Shown: piece after piece, positions 54,215 to 63,119 of the stretch
How positions within the stretch are numbered: the first letter of the stretch is position 1
Layout: the number at the start of each line of letters is the position of its first letter
NCBI RefSeq assembly: GCF_012911565.1
Contig: NZ_JAAMPU010000104.1
Span: 179,608-243,607, forward strand
DNA from: Flavobacterium silvaticum
GTDB taxonomy: Bacteria; Bacteroidota; Bacteroidia; Flavobacteriales; Flavobacteriaceae
Reading direction: 5' to 3'
Length of the DNA: 64,000 nucleotides
The notes under the pieces: model-generated
Database searches by the model: none
What the model saw: only the letters and a program-made list of their open reading frames with translations
What the model was told of the DNA's origin: nothing
Translations under genes and position numbers: made by a program

Positions 54215-54658
54215 TCAATCGTGCTGAACCGGTAGTTCCGTCGTAATGGCAATCCGGTTCCAGGCGTTGATGGTAACAGCCATCATGATGATTGCCGATA
54301 GATATTCGGGAGAAAAATGTGCGGCAGCGGCTTCATAGTTTTTTTGTGAAACGCCGCCGTTTGAAATGAGCGTGATTTCTTCAATAATCGCAAGGATCGC
54401 TTTTTCCTTTTCGTCGTAAAGATCCGTCTCTTTCCAGGCATTCAATAGGTAAATTCTTTGTTCGGTGAAACCTATTTTACGCGCTTCTTTGGTGTGCATA
54501 TCGATACAGAAGGCACAGCCGTTTATCTGCGAAGCGCGAATCTTAATGAGTTCTTTGTGGACTGGATCGAGACCGGAAGTGGCAATGAATTTTTCAAGTG
54601 AAAGCATAGCCTGAAAAGCGGCCGGCGTGGTTTGTTGGATGTTGATGCGATGTGACAT
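54215..54658 (-). CDS. Carboxymuconolactone decarboxylase/AhpD-like protein
   Basis: 147 residues from ATG 54658 (MSHRINIQQTTPAAFQAMLS); the frame continues upstream but without a family match. C48-x2-C51-x3-H55 in GCAFCIDMHTKEA is the AhpD-type redox motif. These enzymes act as thiol-dependent peroxidases or gamma-carboxymuconolactone-decarboxylase relatives. A Crp-like gene lies 78 bp upstream on the same strand and may regulate it; that regulator-plus-AhpD arrangement is common in flavobacteria. Confidence 0.88.
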   Translation of the reverse strand: MSHRINIQQTTPAAFQAMLSLEKFIATSGLDPVHKELIKIRASQINGCAFCIDMHTKEARKIGFTEQRIYLLNAWKETDLYDEKEKAILAIIEEITLISNGGVSQKNYEAAAAHFSPEYLSAIIMMAVTINAWNRIAITTELPVQHD

Positions 54659-54736
54659 GATTTGTTGTTTTTTAATTACATCACAAATTTCTGCCAACGG
54701 TTTTCCAAAAAACTTGAAGTACTTCAAGAAATGGAA

Positions 54737-55306
54737 TTACACTTTTCCAGCCCGTATTTTACTCAGGAATTCGGCAGATAATCCGAGGTAAGACGCAATC
54801 ATGTATTGAGGCACACGCTGGATAAAATGCGGAAACATGGTATTCATGTTGTTGAAACGCTCTTCGGCCGACATGGTAAACAAATACCGGATGCGTCTTT
54901 GGTCCGCGCCAGCGGTTTTCTGGAAACACATCCGGAAGTAACGCTCCAGTTGTGGAATTTTCGAAACGAGTTCGTCCAGGTTCTTTTTGGTTACGGTTAC
55001 AACTTTTGATTTCTCAAGTGCCTGAACAGAAAAAACAGCTTCGGTTTCATTATAGAAGGCAAGCATATCGCCCAACCACCAGTTTTCGATGGCGAATTGG
55101 GTCGTGATTTCGGTTCCTTTTTCAGATAGTAAAATCAGCCTGAGGCAGCCTTTCGAGACGAAAAAAATCCTGTCGGCCTTTTCATTCTGGGCCAGCAGGA
55201 TTTCTTTTTTTGCGAATTCTTGTTCCGATACCATGTCTTTTAGGAACATGATTTCTTCATTGTTCAGTAACACGAATTTTAAAATATGGGCGACGAATTC
55301 CTCCAT
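54737..55306 (-). CDS. Crp/Fnr family transcriptional regulator
   Basis: 189 residues. Cyclic-nucleotide-binding-like fold (about 25-115: LAQNEKADRIFFVSKGCLRL) and a C-terminal winged helix (RVPQYMIASYLGLSAEFLSK). Like other Bacteroidetes relatives it lacks clear cAMP-contact residues. It precedes the AhpD-like gene and is a candidate regulator of it. Confidence 0.87.
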   Translation of the reverse strand: MEEFVAHILKFVLLNNEEIMFLKDMVSEQEFAKKEILLAQNEKADRIFFVSKGCLRLILLSEKGTEITTQFAIENWWLGDMLAFYNETEAVFSVQALEKSKVVTVTKKNLDELVSKIPQLERYFRMCFQKTAGADQRRIRYLFTMSAEERFNNMNTMFPHFIQRVPQYMIASYLGLSAEFLSKIRAGKV

Positions 55307-55322
55307 AGCCCAAATATAGGAT

Positions 55323-56258
55323 TTATAGCGTTACGACAATTTTGCCGCGGGTGCGTCCGGTTTCAATGGCTTCATGTGCTTTTGGTAATTCTGGTAAATC
55401 AAATGTTTGTGAAACTTCCGATTTTAGTTTTCCCGATTGAAGCAAATCTGCAATCGCCTTCATATCTGTTCCATTGCTTTCCACCATGCTGAACCCGAGT
55501 TCTACGTTGCGTTTGGCGGCGGCTTCACGAACTTCAGTCAAATCGGCTCCGGACGGAAGTGTCCACAAGATACCGCCATCTTTTACAGTGTCCAGCATTT
55601 GTTTCAAGGGTTCGCCAGATAAAGTGTCGAGCGAAAAATCAAAGCCTCTCGCGTCCTGCCAGTTTTGTTTTTTGTAGTCGATGACATAATCGGCACCTAG
55701 CGATTTAACGAACTCTGCGTTTGGAGTAGACGTGATTCCGGTTACTTCGGCTCCAAGACTTTTTGCAATCTGGACCGCATAATGACCAACTCCGCCTGCC
55801 GATGCCTGGATCAGGACTTTGTTTCCTGGTTTGATACGGGAAGCAAGGATTTGATAGGCAGTCAGTGCGGCAAGAGTCGCTGCGGCGGCTTGTTCAAATG
55901 AGGTATTGTCGGGAATGATAGCGAGCTGATCCTGAGGTGCGGCAACGAATTCCGCATAGGCTTTTCCGTGTCCGGGAAAGTTGACCATCCCAAAAACATG
56001 ATCGCCAGATTTGAATTTGGTCACATCTGAACCAACTTTCTCCACGATTCCGGCAATGTCCCAGCCCAGGATCAATGGCGATTGGCCTTTGATTCGTCCA
56101 TAAACGCCTTTACCTGCACGGCTTTTTGCATCGACAGGATTTATGGAAATGGCTTTGGTTTTTACGAGTACTTCATTGGGAGCGATTTCCGGAGTTGAAA
56201 TTTCAGTAAGTTTGAGTGCCGATGCGTCTCCGGGTTCATTTAAAAGGTATGCTTTCAT
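55323..56258 (-). CDS. NADP-dependent quinone-oxidoreductase-like MDR protein
   Basis: 311 residues. KAYLLNEPGDASALKL opens the GroES-like domain; the cofactor motif is ASAGGVGHYAVQIAKSLGAE. No structural-zinc cysteines are present, as in zeta-crystallin/quinone oxidoreductases. It reduces quinones or similar electrophiles with NADPH. It faces an HxlR regulator across a 92-bp region with several palindromes, so its expression is probably controlled by that protein, as in quinone-responsive YodB-type systems (inference). Confidence 0.9.
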   Translation of the reverse strand: MKAYLLNEPGDASALKLTEISTPEIAPNEVLVKTKAISINPVDAKSRAGKGVYGRIKGQSPLILGWDIAGIVEKVGSDVTKFKSGDHVFGMVNFPGHGKAYAEFVAAPQDQLAIIPDNTSFEQAAAATLAALTAYQILASRIKPGNKVLIQASAGGVGHYAVQIAKSLGAEVTGITSTPNAEFVKSLGADYVIDYKKQNWQDARGFDFSLDTLSGEPLKQMLDTVKDGGILWTLPSGADLTEVREAAAKRNVELGFSMVESNGTDMKAIADLLQSGKLKSEVSQTFDLPELPKAHEAIETGRTRGKIVVTL

Positions 56259-56272
56259 AGGGTTATATTTAA

Positions 56273-56341
56273 ACTATAAAAATTATAGTGACAAAACTAA
56301 GTATAGTTATTTATCTTTGCAATAACTATCCAATCGGATAG
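56273..56341. promoter_or_regulatory. Palindrome cluster between quinone oxidoreductase and hxlR-type gene
   Basis: Three inverted repeats: ACTATAA-AAA-TTATAGT (56273-56289), ATAGTTATT (56303-56311) with AATAACTAT (56321-56329), and CTATCC-AATC-GGATAG (56326-56341). The -7 box TATCTTTG (56312-56319) of the hxlR-type gene sits exactly in the gap of the second repeat. Confidence 0.65.
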
Positions 56342-56350
56342 CTTGAAGTT

Positions 56351-56722
56351 ATGACAATAGATATCGGAAATGAACTGTATGACCTGAACGGAAAACTGTA
56401 TCCGTGCAGCACAAGTATTACCATGGATTTTATTGGCGGGAAATACAAAACCGTGATTTTATTCCATCTGAGGAAAGCAACCTTACGCTACAATGAACTC
56501 AGACGCATGATGCCCGGAGTCACAGAAAGGACGCTCAGTATTCAACTCAAACAACTCGAAGAAGACGGACTCATCAGCCGAACCGTATATACTTCCAAGC
56601 CACCGCTGAAAGTCGAATACGCATTGACCGATTTTGGACAGACGCTGGTTCCGCTACTTGAATCCATCGCAAAATGGGGCAGGGATGTGGCTGGTGAAAA
56701 GGCGGTGGTTAAAAAAGTTTGA
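56351..56722 (+). CDS. HxlR family transcriptional regulator (YodB-like)
   Basis: 123 residues. Winged-helix HxlR fold: MDFIGGKYKTVILFHLRKAT, RYNELRRMMPGVTERTLSIQ, LKQLEEDGLISRTVY, VEYALTDFGQTLVPLL. C19 (LYPCSTSI) corresponds to the N-terminal redox cysteine of YodB/HypR-type sensors. Divergent from the quinone oxidoreductase gene, so likely its repressor and self-repressor, sensing quinones or electrophiles through C19 (inference). Confidence 0.88.
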   Translation: MTIDIGNELYDLNGKLYPCSTSITMDFIGGKYKTVILFHLRKATLRYNELRRMMPGVTERTLSIQLKQLEEDGLISRTVYTSKPPLKVEYALTDFGQTLVPLLESIAKWGRDVAGEKAVVKKV

Positions 56723-56815
56723 AGATTGGAAGATCGGAAGTTCGGAAGATCGGAGGTTCAAAAAATCAAAAGATCGGGACTTCGGCAGATTTCTTCCGAT
56801 CTTTTGAACTTCCGA
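56721..56815. repeat. 8-bp tandem repeat forming a hairpin
   Basis: Five 8-bp units of the GAAGATCG type (56721-56760), starting in the stop of the hxlR-type gene. Inverted relatives (CTTCCGATC, CTTCCGAAC) follow near 56790-56815, so a long imperfect hairpin can form between two convergent genes. Confidence 0.7.
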
Positions 56816-56824
56816 ACCATAAAC

Positions 56825-56852
56825 TAAAAAATCCGCCTTTTGGGCGGATTTA
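56825..56852 (-). terminator. Terminator of the thrS-infC-rpmI-rplT unit
   Basis: On the minus strand, AAATCCGCC-CAAAA-GGCGGATTT followed by T residues, 25 bases after rplT. Confidence 0.85.
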
Positions 56853-56876
56853 TAAGTCAAACCGGATTAAAAACGT

Positions 56877-57221
56877 TTATTTTACTTTGCTCACAATGGC
56901 TTTGAAAGCCTCTGGGTGATTCATGGCAAGATCTGCAAGAACTTTGCGGTTCAATTCGATACCTGCTTTTTTAGTCTGACCCATGAATTGTGAGTACGAC
57001 ATTCCTTCCAGACGGGCTCCAGCGTTGATACGTTGGATCCACAAGGCGCGGAAGTTTCTTTTCTTTTGCTTTCTGTCGCGGTAAGCATAAACCATTGCTT
57101 TCTCTACCGCGTTTTTGGCAACTGTCCAAACGTTTTTACGACGCCCGAAGAAACCTTTGGCTTGCTTCAGGACTTTTTTTCTGCGAGCTCTTTTGGCTAC
57201 GCTGTTTACTGATCTTGGCAT
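56877..57221 (-). CDS. rplT: 50S ribosomal protein L20
   Basis: 114 residues. [40 protein letters not shown] and the [17 protein letters not shown] block are diagnostic. It binds 23S rRNA early in assembly. Last gene of the leftward unit, 115 bp after rpmI; that gap has short inverted repeats (for example around 57316-57331) and could be an autoregulatory leader, though no known L20 leader was matched. Confidence 0.97.
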   Translation of the reverse strand: MPRSVNSVAKRARRKKVLKQAKGFFGRRKNVWTVAKNAVEKAMVYAYRDRKQKKRNFRALWIQRINAGARLEGMSYSQFMGQTKKAGIELNRKVLADLAMNHPEAFKAIVSKVK

Positions 57222-57336
57222 ACTTTTCTTGTTTTTTGCAGCAGGCGCCCTGAATTGAATCGAAGGGACTTTTTTGGGCCTGAAGCAGGGTTATAAATTA
57301 CCTTTTCAATCGACGGTTGTCAATTGGCAACTGGTC

Positions 57337-57534
57337 TTAGATAAGACGCAATTGTTGTTTTACGCTTTTCTCATCTGTCGGGTGAACCAAAGCAGAGTGA
57401 GTCAACGCCAGCTTACGCTTCTTTGACTTTTTAGTCAGGATGTGGCTTTTGAAAGCGTGTTTCCTTTTGATTTTACCAGAGCCCGTCACTTTAAAGCGTT
57501 TCTTGGCGCTGGATTTAGTTTTCATTTTAGGCAT
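57337..57534 (-). CDS. rpmI: 50S ribosomal protein L35
   Basis: 65 residues. [20 protein letters not shown] and the lysine-rich [19 protein letters not shown] segment are diagnostic of L35. It lies 24 bp after infC. Confidence 0.97.
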   Translation of the reverse strand: MPKMKTKSSAKKRFKVTGSGKIKRKHAFKSHILTKKSKKRKLALTHSALVHPTDEKSVKQQLRLI

Positions 57535-57558
57535 AATTCCTAAGTATTGTGGTTTGAC

Positions 57559-58113
57559 TTATTTCTTCTTCTTCGGCGCAATGAACATAATCATCCGCTT
57601 TCCTTCCAAAATTGGCATGGCTTCTACCTTGCCCCATTCATCGAGATCGGTTGCAAGTTTCAGGAGCAAAATCTGTCCCTGATCTTTATAGATAATCGAA
57701 CGACCTTTGAAGAATACAAAAGCTTTCACTTTTGAACCTTCTTTAAGGAATTTCTCTGCATTCTTGCGTTTGAACTCGTAATCGTGCTCGTCTGTCTGCG
57801 GCCCGAAACGGATTTCCTTGATGGTAACCTGTGTCGATTTGGCTTTCAAAGCCTTGTCGCGTTTCTTTTGCTCGTAAACGAACTTCTTGTAATCCATGAT
57901 CTTGCAGACCGGTGGCACCGCATTAGGCGATATTTCCACAAGGTCCAATTCGAATTCGTCAGCTTTTCTCAAGGCTTCAGAAAGCGAATATACCCCCGGC
58001 TCGATGTTCTCTCCTACGAGACGAACTTCCTGCAAGCCGCGGATATGCTGGTTGATGCGGTGTGCATCCTTTTTTTCGACCCGTGCAGGGCCTCTGTTAT
58101 TCCGTATTGCTAT
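57559..58113 (-). CDS. infC: Translation initiation factor IF-3 (ATA start)
   Basis: 184 residues if translation begins at ATA 58113 ([20 protein letters not shown], then [20 protein letters not shown]). No ATG, GTG or TTG exists between the upstream in-frame stop and the IF-3 N-terminal domain; the first TTG at 58035 would delete the conserved RIN region. IF-3 genes commonly use rare starts for autoregulation, so ATA is the best choice. Conserved blocks include [20 protein letters not shown] and [10 protein letters not shown]. It separates ribosomal subunits and checks initiator codons. It follows thrS by 51 bp. Confidence 0.92.
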   Translation of the reverse strand: MAIRNNRGPARVEKKDAHRINQHIRGLQEVRLVGENIEPGVYSLSEALRKADEFELDLVEISPNAVPPVCKIMDYKKFVYEQKKRDKALKAKSTQVTIKEIRFGPQTDEHDYEFKRKNAEKFLKEGSKVKAFVFFKGRSIIYKDQGQILLLKLATDLDEWGKVEAMPILEGKRMIMFIAPKKKK

Positions 58114-58164
58114 GGCGTTTAAATATTAATTGTTAGACGTTGTCGTTGTTATTTGTTGTAAAGA

Positions 58165-60117
58165 TCAATTCCCAAAAACCTTTAGGGTTGCATTGATTTC
58201 GTCATTAACCATCTTAGCGAATTCTTCGATTGAAACGGTAACATTGCCTTTCCCTTCCTGCCCGTGACGGCGGACGGAAATGGTTCCGTTTTTCTCTTCT
58301 TCCTCGCCTACAATGAGCATGAACGGGAACTTTTTGGTTTCGGCTTCCCGAATTTTCTTCCCGATCGTCTCGTTGCGATTGTCAATTAGGGCGCGAATTT
58401 CGTGATTTTCGAGCAATTCCAAAACTTTTTTCGCATAATTTTCATACTTCTCACTCAGGGACAGAATGATAGCCTGTTCCGGCATAAGCCAAAGCGGGAA
58501 ATTTCCGGCCGTATGTTCCAGCAAGATAGCAATGAAACGTTCCATTGAACCGAATGGAGCGCGATGGATCATGATAGGGCGATGCAGTTCGTTATCGGCA
58601 CCTTTGTAGGTCAGTTCAAAACGTTCCGGCAAATTGTAATCTACCTGTATCGTTCCGAGTTGCCATTGGCGACCGAGCGCATCTTTGACCATGAAATCGA
58701 GTTTCGGGCCATAGAACGCAGCTTCACCATATTCCACCACATGGTTCAGGCCTTTATCCAAAGCCGCTTTTTTAATTGCAGATTCTGCTTTTTCCCAGTT
58801 CTCGTCAGATCCGATATACTTTTCCGGATTATCCGGGTCGCGCAATGAAACCTGAGCCGTGAAATTCTCGAAACCTAAAGATCCGAAAACATAAAGCACC
58901 AAGTCAATCACGTTTTTAAACTCATAATCGAGCTGATCCGGTGTACAGAAAATATGCGCATCATCCTGAGTAAATCCGCGAACACGTGTCAATCCGTGCA
59001 ATTCACCCGATTGTTCGTATCTGTAAACCGTTCCGAATTCCGCATAACGCTTAGGCAAATCCTTGTAAGACCAAGGTTTCACGGCGTAAATCTCGCAGTG
59101 GTGCGGGCAGTTCATCGGTTTGAGCAGGAATTCCTCTCCTTCTGCCGGCGTATGTATCGGTTGGAATGAATCCGCTCCGTATTTGGCATAATGGCCAGAA
59201 GTAACATATAAGTCTTTTTGGCCAATGTGTGGTGTCACAACCTGTTCATAACCTGCCTGTTTTTGTGCCTTTCTGAGAAATTGCTCCAAACGGTCGCGCA
59301 ATGCGGCACCTTTCGGCAACCACAAGGGCAAGCCTTGTCCGACCTTTTGTGAAAAGGCAAACAATTCGAGTTCTTTTCCGAGTTTACGGTGGTCGCGTCG
59401 TTTTGCTTCTTCAAGCAATTCAAGGTAATCGGTCAGGTCTTTTTGTTTTGGGAACGAGATGCCGTAGACACGTGTCAACTGCTTGTTCTTTTCGTCTCCG
59501 CGCCAGTAGGCACCTGCAACGCTCATGACTTTCATTGCTTTGATCAAGCCGGTGTTCGGAATGTGTCCGCCGCGGCAAAGGTCCGTGAACGTCGAATGGT
59601 CGCAGAAAGTTATGGTTCCGTCTTCCAGGTTTTCGATGAGTTCCACCTTGTACGGATTGTTCTCTTTTTTATAAAAATCAAGTGCCTCTGCCTTAGTCGC
59701 CGAACGCATCTTAAAGTCATATTTTCCTCGTGCGATTTCAAGTACTTTGTCTTCTATAGCCTTGAAATCGGTATCGGAAATCTTGTAATCGCCAAAATCG
59801 ACATCATAGTAAAAACCATTGTCGATCGCAGGCCCGATAGTCAGTTTCACGCCCGGATACAATTCCTGAAGTGCCTGAGCCAATACGTGCGAAGTCGAGT
59901 GCCAGAAGGCTTTTTTGCCTTCTTTGTCGTTCCAGGTAAAAAGTACAAGTGAGCCGTCGGTCGTCAGTTGCGTTTCGGTCTCTACCGTCGTTCCGTTGAA
60001 CGAGGCAGAAATCACGTTACGGGCTAAACCTTCACTGATGCTTTTGGCAACGTCCATAGGAGTGACGCCGCTTTCAAAGCTTTTTACCGAACCGTCTGGC
60101 AATGTAATCTGGATCAT
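58165..60117 (-). CDS. thrS: Threonyl-tRNA synthetase
   Basis: 650 residues, full length. TGS domain (about 1-62), editing domain (SAD-type, with [12 protein letters not shown] and [16 protein letters not shown]), class II catalytic core ([20 protein letters not shown] with the zinc cysteine, [39 protein letters not shown]), and the anticodon-binding domain at the C-terminus. First gene of the thrS-infC-rpmI-rplT unit. A TATCTTTG box (60143-60136 on the minus strand) is 18 bases before the ATG. Confidence 0.97.
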   Translation of the reverse strand: MIQITLPDGSVKSFESGVTPMDVAKSISEGLARNVISASFNGTTVETETQLTTDGSLVLFTWNDKEGKKAFWHSTSHVLAQALQELYPGVKLTIGPAIDNGFYYDVDFGDYKISDTDFKAIEDKVLEIARGKYDFKMRSATKAEALDFYKKENNPYKVELIENLEDGTITFCDHSTFTDLCRGGHIPNTGLIKAMKVMSVAGAYWRGDEKNKQLTRVYGISFPKQKDLTDYLELLEEAKRRDHRKLGKELELFAFSQKVGQGLPLWLPKGAALRDRLEQFLRKAQKQAGYEQVVTPHIGQKDLYVTSGHYAKYGADSFQPIHTPAEGEEFLLKPMNCPHHCEIYAVKPWSYKDLPKRYAEFGTVYRYEQSGELHGLTRVRGFTQDDAHIFCTPDQLDYEFKNVIDLVLYVFGSLGFENFTAQVSLRDPDNPEKYIGSDENWEKAESAIKKAALDKGLNHVVEYGEAAFYGPKLDFMVKDALGRQWQLGTIQVDYNLPERFELTYKGADNELHRPIMIHRAPFGSMERFIAILLEHTAGNFPLWLMPEQAIILSLSEKYENYAKKVLELLENHEIRALIDNRNETIGKKIREAETKKFPFMLIVGEEEEKNGTISVRRHGQEGKGNVTVSIEEFAKMVNDEINATLKVFGN

Positions 60118-60135
60118 AATTTTTGATTAGTGGTG

Positions 60136-60171
60136 CAAAGATAATTAACAATTAATAATTAACGATTAATA
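60136..60171 (-). promoter_or_regulatory. thrS -7 box and adjacent 14-bp tandem repeat
   Basis: TATCTTTG on the minus strand at 60143-60136, followed by CACC. Just upstream, two 14-bp units of ATTAAYRATTAATA (60144-60157 and 60158-60171) fill the -33 region, so no TTG is visible there. Confidence 0.5.
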
Positions 60172-60187
60172 ATTGAATTGGTTTGAA

Positions 60188-60332
60188 GCTTGATCCCGCT
60201 GCCCGCTATTAGTTTTTTTCGTGCGGCGGCATTTTGCAGACCGGCGCAAGAGCTCCCGTTGGTCGCTTCGTGCCGGTGGCAAAATTGACGACCGCACGTT
60301 CAAAAAGCTAACCGCTTGCATCGGGGCTAGGC
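60188..60332. repeat. Dispersed capped-hairpin repeat, copy D
   Basis: Begins GCTTGATCCCGCTGCCCGCT and ends CCGCTTGCATCGGGGCTAGG. The heart pairs GTGCGGCGGCATTTTGC (60221-60237) with GCAAAATTGACGACCGCAC (60279-60297) and an inner ACCGGC/GCCGGT. It sits in a 408-bp gap (60118-60525); the rest of that gap holds a TTTTTGCC/GGCAAAAA hairpin (60421-60447) and a terminator, and no protein gene. Confidence 0.7.
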
Positions 60333-60469
60333 TGCAAGGTCAACAGAAGCTGATTGCCCGCGTGAGACCCGAGGCTTTAGCCGAACTGGCGAAGCAGATG
60401 TGAGGCATTGTTTGAGCTCTTTTTGCCGAAGCATGAGGCAAAAAAGCGAGTGCCGGCAGCCCGGCAGCA

Positions 60470-60506
60470 AAAACAAAAGCGGCCCGAAAAGCCGCTTTTG
60501 TTTTTG
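60470..60506. terminator. Strong terminator downstream of the beta-barrel gene
   Basis: Perfect 15-bp arms, AAAAACAAAAGCGGC and GCCGCTTTTGTTTTT, with a 7-base loop. It lies 19 bases after the stop of the 374-aa gene and can work in both directions. Confidence 0.85.
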
Positions 60507-60525
60507 GTGACACGCCCTGAAAAAA

Positions 60526-61650
60526 TCAAAGATCGAGTCGAATGGCAATTGAAAATACGTTGTCTCGCGTAGGTCCGTTCTTGAAAAGCGGCTGCAAATC
60601 ATAGGTCGCGTAAATTGAAACCGGGCCGTAACCCACGTAAGCGCCAAGTCCGTAGACAAAATTGCTGGCATTGAACGAACGCTGTTGCGTGTCCTGTATT
60701 TTGCGTCCGTTGTCGTAATATCGCGTAACCTGATTGCTCCATAAATTCATTCCGGCATATCCGCCAATCCCGGCTTTCCAGTGGTTCACGGTGCTGTATC
60801 TGAAATGATCATAGTATTCGTATTTTTTGGAAGGCCCGAATTCAAGGTAAACGGGAAATACAAGGTTCGTGACGCGGAATTTTTGGTATTTGAGGTCTTC
60901 AGCTGCTGTGGTAAACAGGGTTTTGTCGCCATCTACGCTTACATACCTGTTAGCTGTGAGCGTGAATGCATGCAACTGGAGTGAGGCACCTGCAGCCAGT
61001 CGCCAGAAATTATTGTCTTTCATAAGGCGAATCCGTTCAGTCCAGCCGAGTTCTGCGAATCCGCTCTGCCAAACCTTATAAGGCGAATCCTTGAAGGAAC
61101 GATTTGAGGAAAAAGCATTGCTGAGGCCGCCGGCCACGACAATATCGCCATAAGACCTTTTGTCATACTTGACTTTTTTGGTGTCGTTCCGATAGCCGTA
61201 GCCCAACAGCCAGCTTCCTTTATCGTCGTATACATTGCCAAGCCCGATTTCGAGAGACTCGCCCTGGCTGTACTCAAAAGCCCAGTAATTGTCGCGTTCA
61301 AGTAGCTTTTTCTGGGTTTCGATAATGGCAAGTTTCTGGTCGATGTTCAATGCTGAGTTTTTGGCTGCATCTTCTTTGAGTTTGCGTGCTTCGTCTGCCG
61401 TAATTTCATTTTTGGCCACACGGTCGTTGATTTTTTCCAAAACCTTTTTGAGTTCGAATTTTTCCTGGTCTTCCACACGCTTTTTTTCTTCTTCAAGCTC
61501 TTTGAGATAGAATTCCCGACGGCTTGCGCGGGATTGCGGATCTTCAAACTGCATCCTTGGTGATTTTACAGTATCCGGAACTACATTCTGTGCGTTTCCG
61601 GAAAACATGGCAAAGCCTGTCGCCACAAGGGCAAAAATGATTTTTTTCAT
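60526..61650 (-). CDS. Outer-membrane beta-barrel protein with coiled-coil segment
   Basis: 374 residues with signal peptide MKKIIFALVATGFAMFSGNA. A charged coiled coil (about 45-120, REFYLKELEEEKKRVEDQEK) precedes about eight to ten amphipathic beta strands ending in FSIAIRLDL, typical of a barrel. The position, third after an ECF sigma factor and a putative anti-sigma protein, suggests an envelope-stress module target or sensor. The family is not otherwise recognised. Confidence 0.75.
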   Translation of the reverse strand: MKKIIFALVATGFAMFSGNAQNVVPDTVKSPRMQFEDPQSRASRREFYLKELEEEKKRVEDQEKFELKKVLEKINDRVAKNEITADEARKLKEDAAKNSALNIDQKLAIIETQKKLLERDNYWAFEYSQGESLEIGLGNVYDDKGSWLLGYGYRNDTKKVKYDKRSYGDIVVAGGLSNAFSSNRSFKDSPYKVWQSGFAELGWTERIRLMKDNNFWRLAAGASLQLHAFTLTANRYVSVDGDKTLFTTAAEDLKYQKFRVTNLVFPVYLEFGPSKKYEYYDHFRYSTVNHWKAGIGGYAGMNLWSNQVTRYYDNGRKIQDTQQRSFNASNFVYGLGAYVGYGPVSIYATYDLQPLFKNGPTRDNVFSIAIRLDL

Positions 61651-61665
61651 GATGATTGAGTTGGT

Positions 61666-62340
61666 TTAACGCGGACCGCCGAATGCGATCTTTATTTTTT
61701 TGTGTGTCATTAAATTCTGGAAAACGTTGGAGCGGAATTCACCCGTGAGTTCGTCTTCGCTGTCGCGCAGCAGGGCAGTGGCATCGGTATTTTGGGTCGG
61801 GCCGTTCCCGGCAGCTATTTCGCGTCGGGCTTTTTCGATCAAAGCGTCGACATCGTCTTCCGAGATGGTTTTTCCGGATTCGTTCATTTGGATGACGACT
61901 GCAGCTATTTCTTCGATTTTGCGTTTTTCGAGATCGGCCTGTTGCGTGTTGATCAGTTCGATCGGGGTTTTTATTTCGTCTTTCGGAACAGCAACGGCAA
62001 GTGTCTCGGCCACGGATTCCGGTCGTTTATTTGAAGTTTGCGTCTGATTGATTTTTTCGGGGACGATAACCGGTTCAGGCATGGGTTTTACAACTTCGTT
62101 CGGGGCAGAAACAACTGCATTTTCCTGTCTGTCGGAACCGGAATTCAAAAAAGCAAAAATCCCGAGAGCGACAATCAACAACGCGGCAATCCATAAAAAT
62201 GGGAACTTTCTTTTTGGTTTTTTGGCCTGTCTCTGAAGCATGACGCGTTCCCACGCATTTTCCGACGGATTGATGCGGCGCTGGTCCAACACGTTTCCTA
62301 ACTGTTTGTCAAAATCTAAATTTTCCATATTCCTTTTCAT
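61666..62340 (-). CDS. Putative membrane anti-sigma factor
   Basis: 224 residues. A cytoplasmic N-terminus (MENLDFDKQLGNVLDQRRIN) leads to a single membrane helix (about 47-65, FPFLWIAALLIVALGIFAFL) and a periplasmic, acidic, low-complexity region. The layout is that of small Bacteroidetes anti-sigma proteins, although no ZAS zinc motif is present. Its start follows the sigma factor stop with no gap, so the two are coupled. ATG 62340 is chosen; ATG 62328 is possible. Confidence 0.7.
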   Translation of the reverse strand: MKRNMENLDFDKQLGNVLDQRRINPSENAWERVMLQRQAKKPKRKFPFLWIAALLIVALGIFAFLNSGSDRQENAVVSAPNEVVKPMPEPVIVPEKINQTQTSNKRPESVAETLAVAVPKDEIKTPIELINTQQADLEKRKIEEIAAVVIQMNESGKTISEDDVDALIEKARREIAAGNGPTQNTDATALLRDSEDELTGEFRSNVFQNLMTHKKIKIAFGGPR

Positions 62341-62892
62341 TTAGCGCAGCTTCGCGATTTGAGGGTTCAATAGTTCCTGAAGCATGCGTCGTGCCTTGAA
62401 TAATTGTGATTTGGAAGTGCTTTCTGATATCGATAGCATTTCCGCTATTTCTTTATGGCTGAAACCATCTACGGCGAACATCAGCAATACTGTTTTGTAT
62501 CCGTCGGGTAATTTGTCAATCATGAGTTGTAGCGTTTCCGGATCGAACTCAAGTTCCGTCGTTTCTGTAACCTTGTTTTCGGCTTCTTCAATTTCGGCGA
62601 AGTACATTTTTTTGCGGCTTCTTAGAAAGTCAATCGATTCGCGCACCACGATCCGTCTGGCCCAACCTTCAAAACTTCCTTCGAATCTGTACCTTTCTAT
62701 GTTTTCGAAGATTTTGGCAAAAGCCGTGATCATTACGTCTTCTGCATAATGCAAATCAGAAATGTAGTATCGGCAAACACTTAGCATTTTTGGTGACAGC
62801 CGATCGAACAGCTGGCGTTCGGCGGCGGCATCGTGCTTTACGGCGCGTTTTACGAGAGCTTCCTCTGAATTGAATAACTGTATTATTTTCAC
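62341..62892 (-). CDS. ECF RNA polymerase sigma factor
   Basis: 183 residues. Sigma region 2 (about 20-90: LSVCRYYISDLHYAEDVMIT, FEGSFEGWARRIVVRESIDF) and region 4 (about 125-175: LPDGYKTVLLMFAVDGFSHK, EIAEMLSISESTSKSQLFKA). It directs RNA polymerase to a specific regulon. First of the sigma, anti-sigma, beta-barrel group, all leftward. Confidence 0.93.
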   Translation of the reverse strand: MKIIQLFNSEEALVKRAVKHDAAAERQLFDRLSPKMLSVCRYYISDLHYAEDVMITAFAKIFENIERYRFEGSFEGWARRIVVRESIDFLRSRKKMYFAEIEEAENKVTETTELEFDPETLQLMIDKLPDGYKTVLLMFAVDGFSHKEIAEMLSISESTSKSQLFKARRMLQELLNPQIAKLR

Positions 62893-63119
62893 AAAAACGG
62901 GTTTCTTTTGCTAAAGACGGAAATTTAGAAATCAAAGTTGCCTGAAGAAAAACTTTTTTTATCGGCAACAATTAATTGTTATTAAAATGTTGACAATTCG
63001 AAGTTTGTAAGTCGGATATTTTTGGCCAAAAAACATTAATATTGATTTGCCCAAAAAAAGTAGGCTATGGTAATACTTGCTTAATCTGTTCTACGTTTAA
63101 CCTACAAAACAAACAATCT

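Noticed and set aside
57222..57336. Known L20 leader riboregulator upstream of rplT
   Set aside because: Only short imperfect inverted repeats are seen; no match to a described leader structure could be made by eye.
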